From Mycolicibacterium lacusdiani (lineage in GTDB: Bacteria; Actinomycetota; Actinomycetes; Mycobacteriales; Mycobacteriaceae): 64,000 nt of DNA. The stretch spans positions 248,001 to 312,000 of the forward strand of contig NZ_JAKCFC010000002.1 in NCBI RefSeq assembly GCF_021916785.1. Reading direction: 5' to 3'. Of the stretch, positions 29,480 through 38,855 are shown piece by piece. The translations under genes and the position numbers were made by a program. A model generated the notes under the pieces. That model worked only from the letters and a program-made list of their open reading frames with translations, was not told the origin of the DNA and did not search any database. Positions within the stretch are counted from its first letter, which is position 1; every line of letters begins with the position of its first letter.

Positions 29480-30253
29480 TCACTGCCCGACGTGCTCGGT
29501 CACGAAGTCCGCGACCGCAGCGGCGACCTGCCGGTGCGCGACGTCGTTGAGGATGTCGTGTCTGCCGCCGGGGATCTCGTAGAGCGACAGCGGTTCGATC
29601 TGCTCGGCGTAGGCGCGCACCGCGCCGACGTCGGCGATGGGGTCGTCCTCGCCGTGCACCGCGAGCGTGGGCATCGACAGGGTCGGCAGGTCCTTGCCGA
29701 ACCGGTCCCACGCCCGGTCGAGTTCGCGGGTCAATGAGCCGCTGTCGGCATCGACGAAGGCCAAGGGATCGTTCTCCATCGCGTCGAGGTAGAACTCGTC
29801 GGCCGACAGCCAAGCAGGCTCGATCACCAACGACGTGTCGACGTCCAGTAGCCCGGCCACGGGAATCAACGGCGCACCGGAGACGACGGCCGCGCGGTAG
29901 CGATCCGGAGTGCCGAGCACGCGGAACAGCGTCACGATCGCACCGAAGGAATGGCCTGCCGCGACGAGCGGCAGTCCGGGCGTGGTCTCTTCGGCGATCT
30001 CGGTGAGTTGATCGGCGAGCGCCGAGGAGGCCTCGATGGTGCCGAAGTCGCCGCGCTCGCCCGGGCTGAGCCCGTGGCCCAGTTGATCGACGGCCCAGAC
30101 GTCGATGCCGCGGGCGTTGAGTGCGAACGCATACCGGTGGTAGAGCCCGGTGTGCTCGCCGAAGCCATGCAGGAACACCACCGCGGCGGACGGGTCCTCG
30201 GCGGCCCAGTGGCGGTAGTACGCGCGGGCGCCTTCGGTCTCCAGGAACGGCAT
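29480..30253 (-). CDS. Alpha/beta hydrolase, monoacylglycerol lipase-like
   Basis: Serine hydrolase of 257 residues from ATG 30253 (MPFLETEGARAYYRHWA). Motifs: FLHGFGEHTGLYHRYA (the HGxxxH region typical of monoglyceride lipases), nucleophile GHSFGA, acid in AVHGEDDPIAD and His in PGGRHDILND. Probably intracellular, as no signal peptide is seen. It is convergent with hsaB, 7 bases away, and followed on the same strand by a second hydrolase. Not part of the conserved steroid cluster. Confidence 0.8.
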   Translation of the reverse strand: MPFLETEGARAYYRHWAAEDPSAAVVFLHGFGEHTGLYHRYAFALNARGIDVWAVDQLGHGLSPGERGDFGTIEASSALADQLTEIAEETTPGLPLVAAGHSFGAIVTLFRVLGTPDRYRAAVVSGAPLIPVAGLLDVDTSLVIEPAWLSADEFYLDAMENDPLAFVDADSGSLTRELDRAWDRFGKDLPTLSMPTLAVHGEDDPIADVGAVRAYAEQIEPLSLYEIPGGRHDILNDVAHRQVAAAVADFVTEHVGQ

Positions 30254-30294
30254 GGTTCGACGGTAGGGCACAGGGACCCGCCGGCGCTCGGGGT

Positions 30295-31068
30295 TCAGCT
30301 GGTGGCATCGAGGATCAGACGCACCGTCTGATCGGGTTGGTCCCAGTGTGGAAAGTGTCCGCAGTCGTCGAACCAGTGCAGCGTGGCGTTCGGGTAGAGC
30401 TGCTGGGCGCGTGCGGCCTGGCTGGGGAACGTGACCCGGTCGTTGCGACCCCATCCGATGGTCACCGTCGCGCGGGTCGAACCGTTCTCGGCGCCTTGCT
30501 GTTTGGGTCCGTGGATCAGCTCTCGCACCGCGTCGTCGATGCTGGCGGACTTCGCGAAGCCACGAAGTTCCCGCAGGACCAGTTCAGCGGGCAACCGCCA
30601 CGGCTTCGCCGAGAACTGCAAGAGCAGCGCCGTGCGGCCCGCACTGCGGCGGGTCAGCGTGGGCAGCAGGGGCTGGATGCGCTTCACCAGCGCGATCGAC
30701 GGTGTGACCGTCGCGCCGAACACCCGCACCTGGGCGTCGGTCCAGAACCCACCGGGGTCGAGGGCCACGACGTTCCCTCGATGGCCCCGACGCGCCATCT
30801 CGAGGACCATGCGTGCGCCCATCGAACTGCCGACGACGTCGACCCCGTCCAGGCCCTGCTCGGAGATGAACTCCTCGACGGCATCGGTGAGCGTCGCGAC
30901 ACTCACCTCGCCATCGAGCGGCGGGCTGTCTCCGAATCCCGGGAGGTCGACGGCGTAAACGGTGCGTTCACGGGCCAGTCGAGGCACCACGAGGTCCCAG
31001 TTGTGCAGGTTGGAGATGCCGTGCACCAGGAGCAAGGGTTTGCCGGTACCGGTGGTCACGAAGTGCAT
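30295..31068 (-). CDS. Alpha/beta hydrolase of unknown substrate
   Basis: Serine hydrolase of 257 residues from ATG 31068 (MHFVTTGTGKPLLLVHG). It shows VHGISNLHNWD (oxyanion region), nucleophile GSSMGAR, acid GWGRNDRVTF and His DDCGHFPHWD. Longer upstream frames overlap the LysR gene and lack similarity. It lies 31 bases downstream of lysR on the same strand, so it may be in one transcript with it and the next hydrolase. Confidence 0.78.
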   Translation of the reverse strand: MHFVTTGTGKPLLLVHGISNLHNWDLVVPRLARERTVYAVDLPGFGDSPPLDGEVSVATLTDAVEEFISEQGLDGVDVVGSSMGARMVLEMARRGHRGNVVALDPGGFWTDAQVRVFGATVTPSIALVKRIQPLLPTLTRRSAGRTALLLQFSAKPWRLPAELVLRELRGFAKSASIDDAVRELIHGPKQQGAENGSTRATVTIGWGRNDRVTFPSQAARAQQLYPNATLHWFDDCGHFPHWDQPDQTVRLILDATS

Positions 31069-31099
31069 GCGGGTGACTACCCGGCGAAACCGCCGCGAA

Positions 31100-32005
31100 T
31101 CAGGGCGTGCCCGTGCCGAGGAGAACGTCTCGTAGCTCCCGCATGCGGTGTTCGATCGCGTCGACGACGGCGGCGACCTCGGGCCTGCGCAGGGTCTCGG
31201 ATCGGGTGACGAGCCAGTAGGTGAGTCGCAGCGCGACGGCGTCGGGCAGCACCCGGACCAGGTCGTCGTGCCGGTCGGCCATGAAGCAGGGCAGCAGGCC
31301 GAGGCCCGCTGCCGCTCGGGTGGCCTCGACGTGGACGAAGACGTTGGTCGACGTGACCGACTCCCGCATCCCGGGTGCCACGGCGCGGGCAAGATCGAGG
31401 TCGTCGACCTGCAGCATCGAGTCGATGAAGTACACCAGGGGGTGGCCGGTCAGGTCGGTGCGCGACGCCGGCGTGCCGTGCCTGCCGAGGTAGTCCCGGG
31501 AACCGTAGAGACCGAGGCAGTAGTCGCCGAGGCGGATGGCCTTCGCCCGGTGCACCTGCGGTTCGCCGACCACCACCTCGACGTCGAGGCCGGAGCGCTG
31601 CTGCGTCGCACGGCGCGTGGTGGCGACGAGTTCCACCGCCACGTCCGGGTGGTCCCGCTGCACGTCGGCTGCCGCAGGCGCGGCGATGTAGGCGCTGAAG
31701 CCGTCGGTGGCCGACATCCGCACCACGCCGCTCAGCGGTCGTCCGCCGTCGGGATCGGTCGACAGGCCGCGCACCGCGGTCTCGACGGCCTCGGCCGCCG
31801 ACAACGCGCTGCGCCCCATGTCGGTCAGTTCCCACCCGCCAGCCACACGCACCAGCAGCCGACCGCCGAGCGACTGCTCCAGCGTGGCGATGCGCCGCGA
31901 GATCGTCGTGTGGTTCATGCCGAGTTCGTCGGCTGCGGTGACGTACCGGCCGGAACGTGCGACCGCCAGCAGAACGAGTAGGTCGTCCGCGCTCGGCGTC
32001 GTCAT
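31100..32005 (-). CDS. LysR-family transcriptional regulator
   Basis: 301-residue regulator from ATG 32005 with N-terminal winged helix (DDLLVLLAVARSGRYVTAADELGMNHTTISRRIATLEQSLG) and a LysR substrate-binding domain (about 95-300). It is divergent from an MHS-family transporter and a 3-hydroxybutyrate dehydrogenase gene, which it probably controls in response to their substrate. Two palindromes lie in the 108-base divergent gap. The upstream frame to 32044 was not used because it runs into those sites. Confidence 0.88.
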   Translation of the reverse strand: MTTPSADDLLVLLAVARSGRYVTAADELGMNHTTISRRIATLEQSLGGRLLVRVAGGWELTDMGRSALSAAEAVETAVRGLSTDPDGGRPLSGVVRMSATDGFSAYIAAPAAADVQRDHPDVAVELVATTRRATQQRSGLDVEVVVGEPQVHRAKAIRLGDYCLGLYGSRDYLGRHGTPASRTDLTGHPLVYFIDSMLQVDDLDLARAVAPGMRESVTSTNVFVHVEATRAAAGLGLLPCFMADRHDDLVRVLPDAVALRLTYWLVTRSETLRRPEVAAVVDAIEHRMRELRDVLLGTGTP

Positions 32006-32015
32006 GTCTGCATTT

Positions 32016-32034
32016 TCGCAGATACATGCTGCGA
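32016..32034. promoter_or_regulatory. Candidate LysR operator
   Basis: TCGCAG and CTGCGA form an exact inverted repeat with a 7-base spacer, 11 bases upstream of the lysR ATG in the divergent promoter region. Size and position suit LysR autoregulation and activation of the divergent transporter gene. Confidence 0.45.
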
Positions 32035-32057
32035 TTCTGCCCATTGCACTGCATCAG

Positions 32058-32069
32058 TTCCTGCAGGAA
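32058..32069. promoter_or_regulatory. 12-bp perfect palindrome in the lysR/MHS promoter
   Basis: TTCCTGCAGGAA is fully self-complementary and lies 45 bases before the MHS transporter ATG. It may be a second operator half for the LysR protein or a site for another regulator. Confidence 0.35.
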
Positions 32070-32113
32070 TACTCATGGGCGATGTGTGCCGCGTCACAAC
32101 GGAAGGTGGTCTC

Positions 32114-33463
32114 ATGAGCAGCCCGATAACGACCGGTCTGAAGCGGGTGGTCGTGGCCTCGATGGCCGGCACCGTCGTGGAGTGGTACGAGTTCTTCCTC
32201 TACGGCACTGCGGCGACGCTGGTGTTCAACAAGATCTTCTTCTCAGAGACGACCAGCGAACTCAACGCGATCTTCCTGGCCTTCGCGACCTACGCCGTCG
32301 GCTTCGTCGCGCGTCCCGTCGGCGGTGTGGTGTTCGGCCACTACGGCGACAAGTTCGGCCGCAAGAAGCTCCTGCAGTTCAGCCTGTTGCTGGTAGGCGC
32401 CGCCACGTTCCTGATGGGCTGCCTGCCGACGTTCGGGCAGATCGGGTATTGGGCGCCCGGGCTTCTGGTCTTGCTGCGATTCATCCAGGGCTTTGCGGTC
32501 GGCGGGGAGTGGGGCGGTGCGGTCCTGCTGGTCGCCGAGCACAGCCCCGACCGCCAACGCGGATTCTGGGCCAGCTGGCCGCAGGCCGGCGTCCCGGTCG
32601 GCAACCTGCTCGCGACCATCGTGCTCCTCGCCCTCACCGGCACGCTGTCCGACGAGGCCTTTCTGTCCTGGGGCTGGCGCGTCGCGTTCTGGTTATCCGC
32701 CGTGGTGGTCCTGGTCGGCTACTACATCCGCACCAAGGTCACCGATGCCCCGATCTTCGTTGCGGCGCAAGAGGAAGCGGAGCGGATCAAGGCCACGTCG
32801 TTCAGCGTCGTCGAGGTGCTCAAGCGCTACCCGCGTGGCGTCTTCACCGCGATGGGCCTGCGGTTCGGCGAGAACATCATGTACTACCTGGTGGTCACGT
32901 TCTCGATCACGTATCTGAAGGTGCAGGTGGGTGCCGACACCAGCTCCATCCTCTGGTACCTGCTCGTCGCGCACGCGGTGCACTTCGCCGTCGTGCCCCT
33001 GGTCGGACACCTGGCCGACCGGTTCGGCCGCAAGCCCGTCTACACGTTCGGCGCGGTTCTCGGCGCGTCGTGGGGCTTCTTCGCCTTCCCGATGATGAAC
33101 AGTGGCAACTACGCCGTCGTCACGGCCGCGGTCACCATCGGACTGATGATCCACGCGTTCATGTACGCGCCTCAGCCCGCGATCATGGCGGAGATGTTCC
33201 CCACCCGGATGCGCTATTCCGGTGTCTCGCTTGGCTATCAGGTGACGTCGATCGTGGCGGGCTCGCTGGCGCCGCTGATCGCCGTCAAGCTGCTGGACGT
33301 CTTCGACTCGTCGGTGCCGATCGCGATCTACCTGGCGCTGGCGTGTGGCATCACCTTGATCGCGGTGTTCTTCACCCGTGAGACCAACGGTCTCGACCTC
33401 GAGTCGCTCGACGTCGCCGACGCCGAGGATCTGGCGGCGGAGCGCCGCAGGGCTGCCGTCTGA
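32114..33463 (+). CDS. MHS-family (MFS) metabolite:H+ symporter
   Basis: Twelve-helix major facilitator of the MHS group (ShiA/ProP/KgtP type), 449 residues from ATG 32114 behind GGAAGG. Family signatures are SMAGTVVEWYEFFLYGTAA, GHYGDKFGRKKLL, RFIQGFAVGGEWGGAVLLVAEHSP and HLADRFGRKPVYTFG. The substrate is probably a small carboxylate. Its TGA shares a base with the ATG of the dehydrogenase gene, which suggests 3-hydroxybutyrate or a related acid as cargo (inference). Confidence 0.87.
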   Translation: MSSPITTGLKRVVVASMAGTVVEWYEFFLYGTAATLVFNKIFFSETTSELNAIFLAFATYAVGFVARPVGGVVFGHYGDKFGRKKLLQFSLLLVGAATFLMGCLPTFGQIGYWAPGLLVLLRFIQGFAVGGEWGGAVLLVAEHSPDRQRGFWASWPQAGVPVGNLLATIVLLALTGTLSDEAFLSWGWRVAFWLSAVVVLVGYYIRTKVTDAPIFVAAQEEAERIKATSFSVVEVLKRYPRGVFTAMGLRFGENIMYYLVVTFSITYLKVQVGADTSSILWYLLVAHAVHFAVVPLVGHLADRFGRKPVYTFGAVLGASWGFFAFPMMNSGNYAVVTAAVTIGLMIHAFMYAPQPAIMAEMFPTRMRYSGVSLGYQVTSIVAGSLAPLIAVKLLDVFDSSVPIAIYLALACGITLIAVFFTRETNGLDLESLDVADAEDLAAERRRAAV

Positions 33464-34209
33464 TGCCGGACCTGAACGGCCGTTCTGCGCTGGTGACCGG
33501 AGGCGCAAGCGGCATCGGCGCGGCGTGCGCGCGGGAACTCGCGAAGCGCGGCGCAACGGTCACGGTGGCCGACGTCGACGAGGAGGCAGCGGGCACGGTT
33601 GCCGCCGAGATCGGTGGAACCGCCTGGGGCGTCGACCTTCTCGACGTGGGAGCGCTCGAATCCCTGCGGCTCGAGGTCGACGTGCTGGTGAACAACGCAG
33701 GCGTGCAGACCGTCGCACCCATCACCGAGTTCGACCCGGCGCGCTTCCGCAGCATGCAGGCGCTGATGGTCGAGGCGCCGTTCCTGCTGATCCGCGCGGC
33801 GCTTCCGCACATGTACGAGCGTGGCTTCGGCCGGATCGTCAACGTTTCCTCGGTGCACGGGTTGCGGGCGTCGCAGTTCAAGGTCGCCTACGTCACCGCC
33901 AAGCACGCGCTCGAGGGGCTGTCGAAGGTGACCGCGCTCGAGGGCGGGGCCCACGGCGTGACCAGCAATTGCGTCAACCCGGGTTACGTGCGCACCCCGC
34001 TGGTGTCCAAGCAGATCGCCGACCAGGCCCGCACCCACGGCATCACCGAGGACGAGGTGCTCGATCAGGTGCTGCTCACCGAGAGTGCGATCAAGCGCCT
34101 CGTCGAGCCGGAGGAGGTCGCGTCGCTGGTCGCGTGGCTGAGTTCGCCGACCGCAGGCATGGTGACCGGTGCCTCCTACTCCATGGACGGCGGGTGGAGC
34201 GCCAGCTAG
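33463..34209 (+). CDS. Short-chain dehydrogenase, 3-hydroxybutyrate dehydrogenase-like
   Basis: NAD(H)-dependent SDR of 248 residues: Rossmann motif TGGASGIGAA, NNAGV, catalytic Ser in VNVSSVHG and YVTAKHALEG with Tyr and Lys. The HGLRAS and GYVRTPLVSKQI segments are typical of BdhA (3-hydroxybutyrate to acetoacetate). Translationally coupled to the MHS transporter and opposite the LysR regulator, so the group looks like a small uptake-and-oxidation module for a ketone-body-like acid. Confidence 0.82.
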   Translation: MPDLNGRSALVTGGASGIGAACARELAKRGATVTVADVDEEAAGTVAAEIGGTAWGVDLLDVGALESLRLEVDVLVNNAGVQTVAPITEFDPARFRSMQALMVEAPFLLIRAALPHMYERGFGRIVNVSSVHGLRASQFKVAYVTAKHALEGLSKVTALEGGAHGVTSNCVNPGYVRTPLVSKQIADQARTHGITEDEVLDQVLLTESAIKRLVEPEEVASLVAWLSSPTAGMVTGASYSMDGGWSAS

Positions 34210-34424
34210 CGCTCGTTAACACAGCGAATCGCGGCCGCCCGAGCATCGGCGGCTCGTCATCGGCGTCGCCGGGCGATTGTGACGGTTCAGACAATCGTGG
34301 GTGGCTGCGACTGCCGACGGACTTTGCGTGCGATCATGATGCTGGCAAACTCGACGCAGTCGCGGCCCGGATCCGACCGGGTGCCGAATTCGACCAGTTC
34401 AGAAGCGAGCTGAGGTGAGCGCGG

Positions 34425-36737
34425 ATGCAGTCATACCCGTCGGCGTCGATGCCCCGTAGAGCCCGCCTCGTCCTGGCCGCGCTGCTGCTCGGCGTCGTCG
34501 GCTACGGCGCGACGACCCTGCCGGGCAGTGCCACCTCCGCTTCCTCGGCCCTCGGTCACTGGCTCTACCCGTCGCTCATGTTCGGCGCAGCGGCCATGGT
34601 CGCCACCCGCGCGTGGTCTCGGCGCGAGGAACGATGGGCGTGGTCGCTGATCGCCGCCGGAATGCTCATACCAGCGGTCCGCAACTTCCTGTATCCGGCG
34701 TTCGGGGCGCTGAACGAACTTCGCCCGCTGTGGCTGTGCTTCTATCCGCTGCTGTTCGCGGGACTGCTATTGCTGCTGCGGGCCCGCCTGACACGGCTGC
34801 CGGTCGCGCTCTGGCTGGACGCGTTGATCGCGGGTTCCGCCGTGGGCGCTGTCGCTGCGGTCGCGTTCGGCCCCTATGGCGCCGCCACCAGTGCGGCACC
34901 GCTGACCGTGGTGCTGGCGCTTGCCTTTCCGGTGGGTGACGTACTGCTCCTCTCGGTGGCCGCGTGCGCGCTGTCCGCACTGGGCTGGCGCACCGACCGC
35001 CGATGGGCACTGTTGCTCGCCGGCTTCGTCCTGTACGCCGGCGCCGACGTCCTGTTCATGTTCGCCGTCGCCGACGGCTCGTACTCGCGCGGCACGTGGT
35101 TCGACGCGCTGCGTCCCGCGGCCGCGCTGCTCCTGGCCGTGGCGAGCTGGTCGGGATCCGGTCGGAGCCTGCCGCACCGGTCGACCGGGCTGCGCACCAA
35201 CGGCGTGCCTCAGCTCGTTGGAACCGCCACTCTCGTCGGGTTGCTGGTGCTCGGCAACGGAGCGGATCTACCCCGATTCGCGGTGGCGCTGGCCGTACTC
35301 GGGCTCATCGCCGTCACCGCCCGCTTCGCGCTGTCGTTCCGGGAGGTCAGCAGGCTCGCGGAGAGCCACGTGCACGCCACGACCGACGACCTCACGCGGC
35401 TGCCGAATCGTCGGGCCATGTCCACGGCGCTCACCGCGGCGTCGTTCGAGTACGCGGACAACGCGCGGACGAACGGCTCACCTGCCGGGCCCGGGCTGCT
35501 GCTGCTCGACCTCGATGGGTTCAAGGGGATCAACGACTCCCTCGGGCATCACGTCGGGGACGAGCTGCTCTGCCAGGTCGCCGAGCGGCTCGCGCGGTCG
35601 GTTGCACCCGAGCACCTGCTGGCTCGAGTCGGCGGCGACGAGTTCGCGGTGCTGCTGGCGCCGGGCATCGATCCGGCCACCGCCGAGGCGGTCGCCGCGC
35701 GGATCGTCGAGGCCCTCGGTGAGCCGTTCGATCTGAAGGGCATCACCGTCAACGTCGAGGCGAGCGTGGGAATCGCGCTGTGCCCGCAGCACTGCCGCCA
35801 GCCCGACGACCTCCTCCAGTGCGCCGACATCGCCATGTACCTCGCCAAGGGCTCCCCGGTCCGGATCGCCATGTACGACACCGTCGGAGACGCCCACCTC
35901 GTCGACGAGCGGCAGGCCGTCGAGGAGCTACGGACCGCGATGGCGACCGGCCAGCTGGTGTGTCACTACCAGCCCAAGATCCGCGCCGACGACGGCCGAC
36001 TGCACAGCGTCGAGGCGTTGGTGCGCTGGCAGCACCCCGTGCGCGGACTGCTGATGCCCAATCAGTTCCTGCACCACGCCGAACGCGGCGGTCTGATGCG
36101 GCCCCTGGCGACCACCGTGCTCAACGTGGCGCTTCGGCAGGCGCGTACGTGGCGCGAGCACGGCCTCGACATGACCGTCGCGGTGAACCTGTCCGTCACC
36201 AATCTGCTCGACGTCGACCTCGTCGATCACATCGGCGACCTGCTGCGCACCCACGACATGCCCGCCGCCTCGCTGATCCTCGAGATCACCGAGGGCGTTC
36301 TGACCTCCGACGGCACGCGCTCGCGCAGCGTGGTCAGGGCTCTGCAGGACCTCGGGATCAAGTTGTCGATCGACGACTTCGGCACGGGGTGGTCGTCACT
36401 GGCGCGGCTGCAGGAGATGACGGTGGACGAACTCAAACTCGACGGCGTCTTCGTCGCCCAGGTCACCGAGGACTTCCGATCCATCGCGATCGTGCGCTCG
36501 ACGGTGGCGCTCGCCCACAGCCTCGGCGCGGCACTGGTCGCCGAGGGCGTCGAGGACTCCGAGACGCTGAATGCGTTGCGCGCCTACGGCTGTGACGTCA
36601 CGCAGGGCTACGTGCACTGCCCGCCGCTGCCGGCAGACGAGTTCGACCGCTGGCTCAGCGTGGCCGACGGCGAGAGGCCGTTCGACGATCGCGACCCCCG
36701 GTCAGTCGAATCCGCGCTCGAGTCGAACCCCGGCTAG
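34425..36737 (+). CDS. Membrane-bound GGDEF-EAL cyclic di-GMP enzyme
   Basis: Bifunctional c-di-GMP signalling protein of 770 residues. The first ~305 residues hold eight or nine hydrophobic segments (a membrane sensor module), then a diguanylate cyclase domain with DLDGFKGINDSLGHHVGDE and GGDEF at 403-407, then a phosphodiesterase domain with EAL at 530-532, NLSVTNL, EITEGVL, DDFGTGWSS, LKLDGVF and EGVED. Both active sites look intact, but there is no RxxD inhibitory site before GGDEF. The 215 bases before it hold nothing recognised. Its last 4 bases overlap the convergent aspB. Confidence 0.88.
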   Translation: MQSYPSASMPRRARLVLAALLLGVVGYGATTLPGSATSASSALGHWLYPSLMFGAAAMVATRAWSRREERWAWSLIAAGMLIPAVRNFLYPAFGALNELRPLWLCFYPLLFAGLLLLLRARLTRLPVALWLDALIAGSAVGAVAAVAFGPYGAATSAAPLTVVLALAFPVGDVLLLSVAACALSALGWRTDRRWALLLAGFVLYAGADVLFMFAVADGSYSRGTWFDALRPAAALLLAVASWSGSGRSLPHRSTGLRTNGVPQLVGTATLVGLLVLGNGADLPRFAVALAVLGLIAVTARFALSFREVSRLAESHVHATTDDLTRLPNRRAMSTALTAASFEYADNARTNGSPAGPGLLLLDLDGFKGINDSLGHHVGDELLCQVAERLARSVAPEHLLARVGGDEFAVLLAPGIDPATAEAVAARIVEALGEPFDLKGITVNVEASVGIALCPQHCRQPDDLLQCADIAMYLAKGSPVRIAMYDTVGDAHLVDERQAVEELRTAMATGQLVCHYQPKIRADDGRLHSVEALVRWQHPVRGLLMPNQFLHHAERGGLMRPLATTVLNVALRQARTWREHGLDMTVAVNLSVTNLLDVDLVDHIGDLLRTHDMPAASLILEITEGVLTSDGTRSRSVVRALQDLGIKLSIDDFGTGWSSLARLQEMTVDELKLDGVFVAQVTEDFRSIAIVRSTVALAHSLGAALVAEGVEDSETLNALRAYGCDVTQGYVHCPPLPADEFDRWLSVADGERPFDDRDPRSVESALESNPG

Positions 36738-37903
36738 GTCGCGTTCGCGAGCCACGGACCCATCCGGCGTAGCGCCTCGGACATCTCGTCGGCCGCGCCC
36801 GCGAACGACAACCGGACGTAGGCGCCGCCGTGGACGGTGTCGAAGTCGATGCCGGGTGCGATGGCAACGCCGGTGTCCGCCAACAACTTCGCGCAGAAGG
36901 CCAGCGAGTCCGTCGAGTACTCGGAGACGTCGGCGTAGACGTAGAACGCCCCGTCGGCGGGCGCGAGGCGGGACAGCCCGATCTCGGGCAGCCCGCGCAG
37001 CAGCAGGTCGCGGTTGACGGTGTAGTCGTCGACCAGCGCGTCGGCCTCGGTGATGGACGCGGCGTCGAACGCGGCGACGGCTGCCTGCTGCGGCAGCGTC
37101 GGCGGACAGATCGAGAAGTTGCCGGTGAGGCGGTCGACCGCCCGCAGCAGGGGCCGCGGCACCAGGAGCCAGCCGAGCCGCCATCCGGTCATCGCGAAGT
37201 ACTTCGAGAAGCTGTTCACCACGATCGCGTCGCGGGAGGTCTCCCACGCGCAACTCGTCTGCGGCGCACCGGGATACACCAGACCGTGGTAGATCTCGTC
37301 GCTGACCAGCCGCACTCCGGACTGCTCGCACCACGAGGCGATCGCGGCCAATTCCTCCGGGGGGAGCACGGTGCCGGTGGGATTCGCCGGGCTGGCGATG
37401 ATCACCCCCTTGATCGGCGGGGTGATCGCGTCGAGCATCTCGACGGTCGGCTGGAAGCGGGTGTCCGGGCCGCACGGCACCTCGACGACTTCGCAGCCCA
37501 GCGCGGAGAGGATGTTGCGGTAGCACGGGTAGCCCGGACTGGTCACCGCCACCCGGTCGCCGACGTCGAAGCAGGCCAGGAACGCCAGCAGGAAGCCGCC
37601 CGTCGAACCGGTCGTGACGACGACCTCGTCGGGCCCGACGTCGACGCCGTAGCGGGTGGCGTACGACGCGGCGATGCCTTCGCGCAGTTCGGGTATGCCC
37701 ATCGCCACCGTGTAGCCGAGGTTGTCCTCGGCCAGGGCGCGAGCGGCCGCGGCACGGATGGGCGTGGGCGCCTTGGCGCTCGGCTGACCGGCCGACAGAT
37801 TCACCAGGTCGCCGTGGGACCGCTGTCGTTCGGCGGCGGCGAGCCACACGTCCATCACGTAGAACGGCGGGATGCCGGCGCGCAGCGCGACGTGGGGGTT
37901 CAC
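36734..37903 (-). CDS. aspB: PLP-dependent aminotransferase (AspB, Rv3565-like)
   Basis: Fold-type I aminotransferase of 389 residues with NLSAGQPSA, NPTGTVLPPEEL, SDEIYHGLVYPG and the PLP lysine in NSFSKYFAMTGWRLGW. GTG start at 37903. The gene is the last of fadD3-fadE31-fadE32-fadE33-aspB, matching Rv3561-Rv3565 in M. tuberculosis, a unit controlled by KstR2. Its role in steroid breakdown is not established; the conserved position is the only link. Confidence 0.9.
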   Translation of the reverse strand: MNPHVALRAGIPPFYVMDVWLAAAERQRSHGDLVNLSAGQPSAKAPTPIRAAAARALAEDNLGYTVAMGIPELREGIAASYATRYGVDVGPDEVVVTTGSTGGFLLAFLACFDVGDRVAVTSPGYPCYRNILSALGCEVVEVPCGPDTRFQPTVEMLDAITPPIKGVIIASPANPTGTVLPPEELAAIASWCEQSGVRLVSDEIYHGLVYPGAPQTSCAWETSRDAIVVNSFSKYFAMTGWRLGWLLVPRPLLRAVDRLTGNFSICPPTLPQQAAVAAFDAASITEADALVDDYTVNRDLLLRGLPEIGLSRLAPADGAFYVYADVSEYSTDSLAFCAKLLADTGVAIAPGIDFDTVHGGAYVRLSFAGAADEMSEALRRMGPWLANAT

Positions 37904-37913
37904 CCCGTTCAGG

Positions 37914-38855
37914 CTAGAGCACCTCGGCTTCGAGGCGGCGCAGATGCTCTCGCGGCGGTCCGAGCAGCTGGGCGCTGCCGTGCGCGCGCTTGAAGTACAG
38001 CTGGATGTCGTGCTCCCACGTGATCGCGATCCCGCCGTGCATCTGCACGGCCTCGGCCGCGACCGCGTCGAACGCCTCGGTGGCGCAGAAGCGGGCCAGC
38101 GCCGCGGATGTCGGGGACGGGTTGGCGATGGCGTCGTCGATCACCGCGTGGGCCGACTGCACCTTTACGTACATGTCGGCCATCCGGTGCTTGAGTGCCT
38201 GGAAGCTGCCGATCGGCCTGCCGAATTGAACCCGGTCCTTGGTGTAGGTGACCGTCAGGTCCAAACAGCGGCTCGCAGCGCCGATCTGCTCGGCGGCGAG
38301 CAGGATCGCAGCCAGATCGGCGATACCGGGGTCCTGGCCGATCGGCTGGGTGTCACGCACTTCGACACGGGCCAGCCGTCGGGTCGGGTCCATCGTCGTC
38401 AGCGCGTGCGACTCGAACGACGTCGCACGGGTCAGCTGGTCCCCATCCACGACGATGATCACGTCGGCCACGTCGCCGTTGAGCACGTAGTCGGCGTCGA
38501 ACGCGACGCTGCCGATCGAGGTGCCCTCGGCGAGCGCAGCGATCGTCTCCTCGTCCGGGTCGGCGGCCGACAGCAGGGCCAGTTCGGCGAGCGTGGTCGC
38601 CAGCAGCGGCGTCGGCACCAAATTGCGGCCGAGCGCCTCGATCACCGCGGCGGCGTCACCGAACTCGCCACCCGCACCTCCGAGTCCCTCGGGGACGACG
38701 AGTGCGGCGGCTCCCACCTGCTCGCACAGCAGCGTCCACAGGTTCTCGTCGTAGCCGCGCTCGGACTCCATCGCCGCGCGGACGTCCGCCGGCCCGGCGT
38801 GCTTCTCGACCAGCGCGGTCACGGTGTCGCGCAGCAATTCACGTTCTTCGCTCAC
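37914..38855 (-). CDS. fadE33: Acyl-CoA dehydrogenase FadE33
   Basis: Acyl-CoA dehydrogenase subunit acting after ring opening in steroid C/D-ring degradation. The 313 residues from GTG 38855 are the short type found as one half of hetero-oligomeric steroid ACADs, with VPEGLGGAGGEFGDAA, DRVQFGRPIGSFQALKHRMADMYV and MHGGIAITWEHDIQLYFKRA. It pairs with FadE31 in M. tuberculosis (family knowledge). The GTG overlaps the fadE32 stop (GTGA, 38852-38855). Confidence 0.92.
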   Translation of the reverse strand: MSEERELLRDTVTALVEKHAGPADVRAAMESERGYDENLWTLLCEQVGAAALVVPEGLGGAGGEFGDAAAVIEALGRNLVPTPLLATTLAELALLSAADPDEETIAALAEGTSIGSVAFDADYVLNGDVADVIIVVDGDQLTRATSFESHALTTMDPTRRLARVEVRDTQPIGQDPGIADLAAILLAAEQIGAASRCLDLTVTYTKDRVQFGRPIGSFQALKHRMADMYVKVQSAHAVIDDAIANPSPTSAALARFCATEAFDAVAAEAVQMHGGIAITWEHDIQLYFKRAHGSAQLLGPPREHLRRLEAEVL

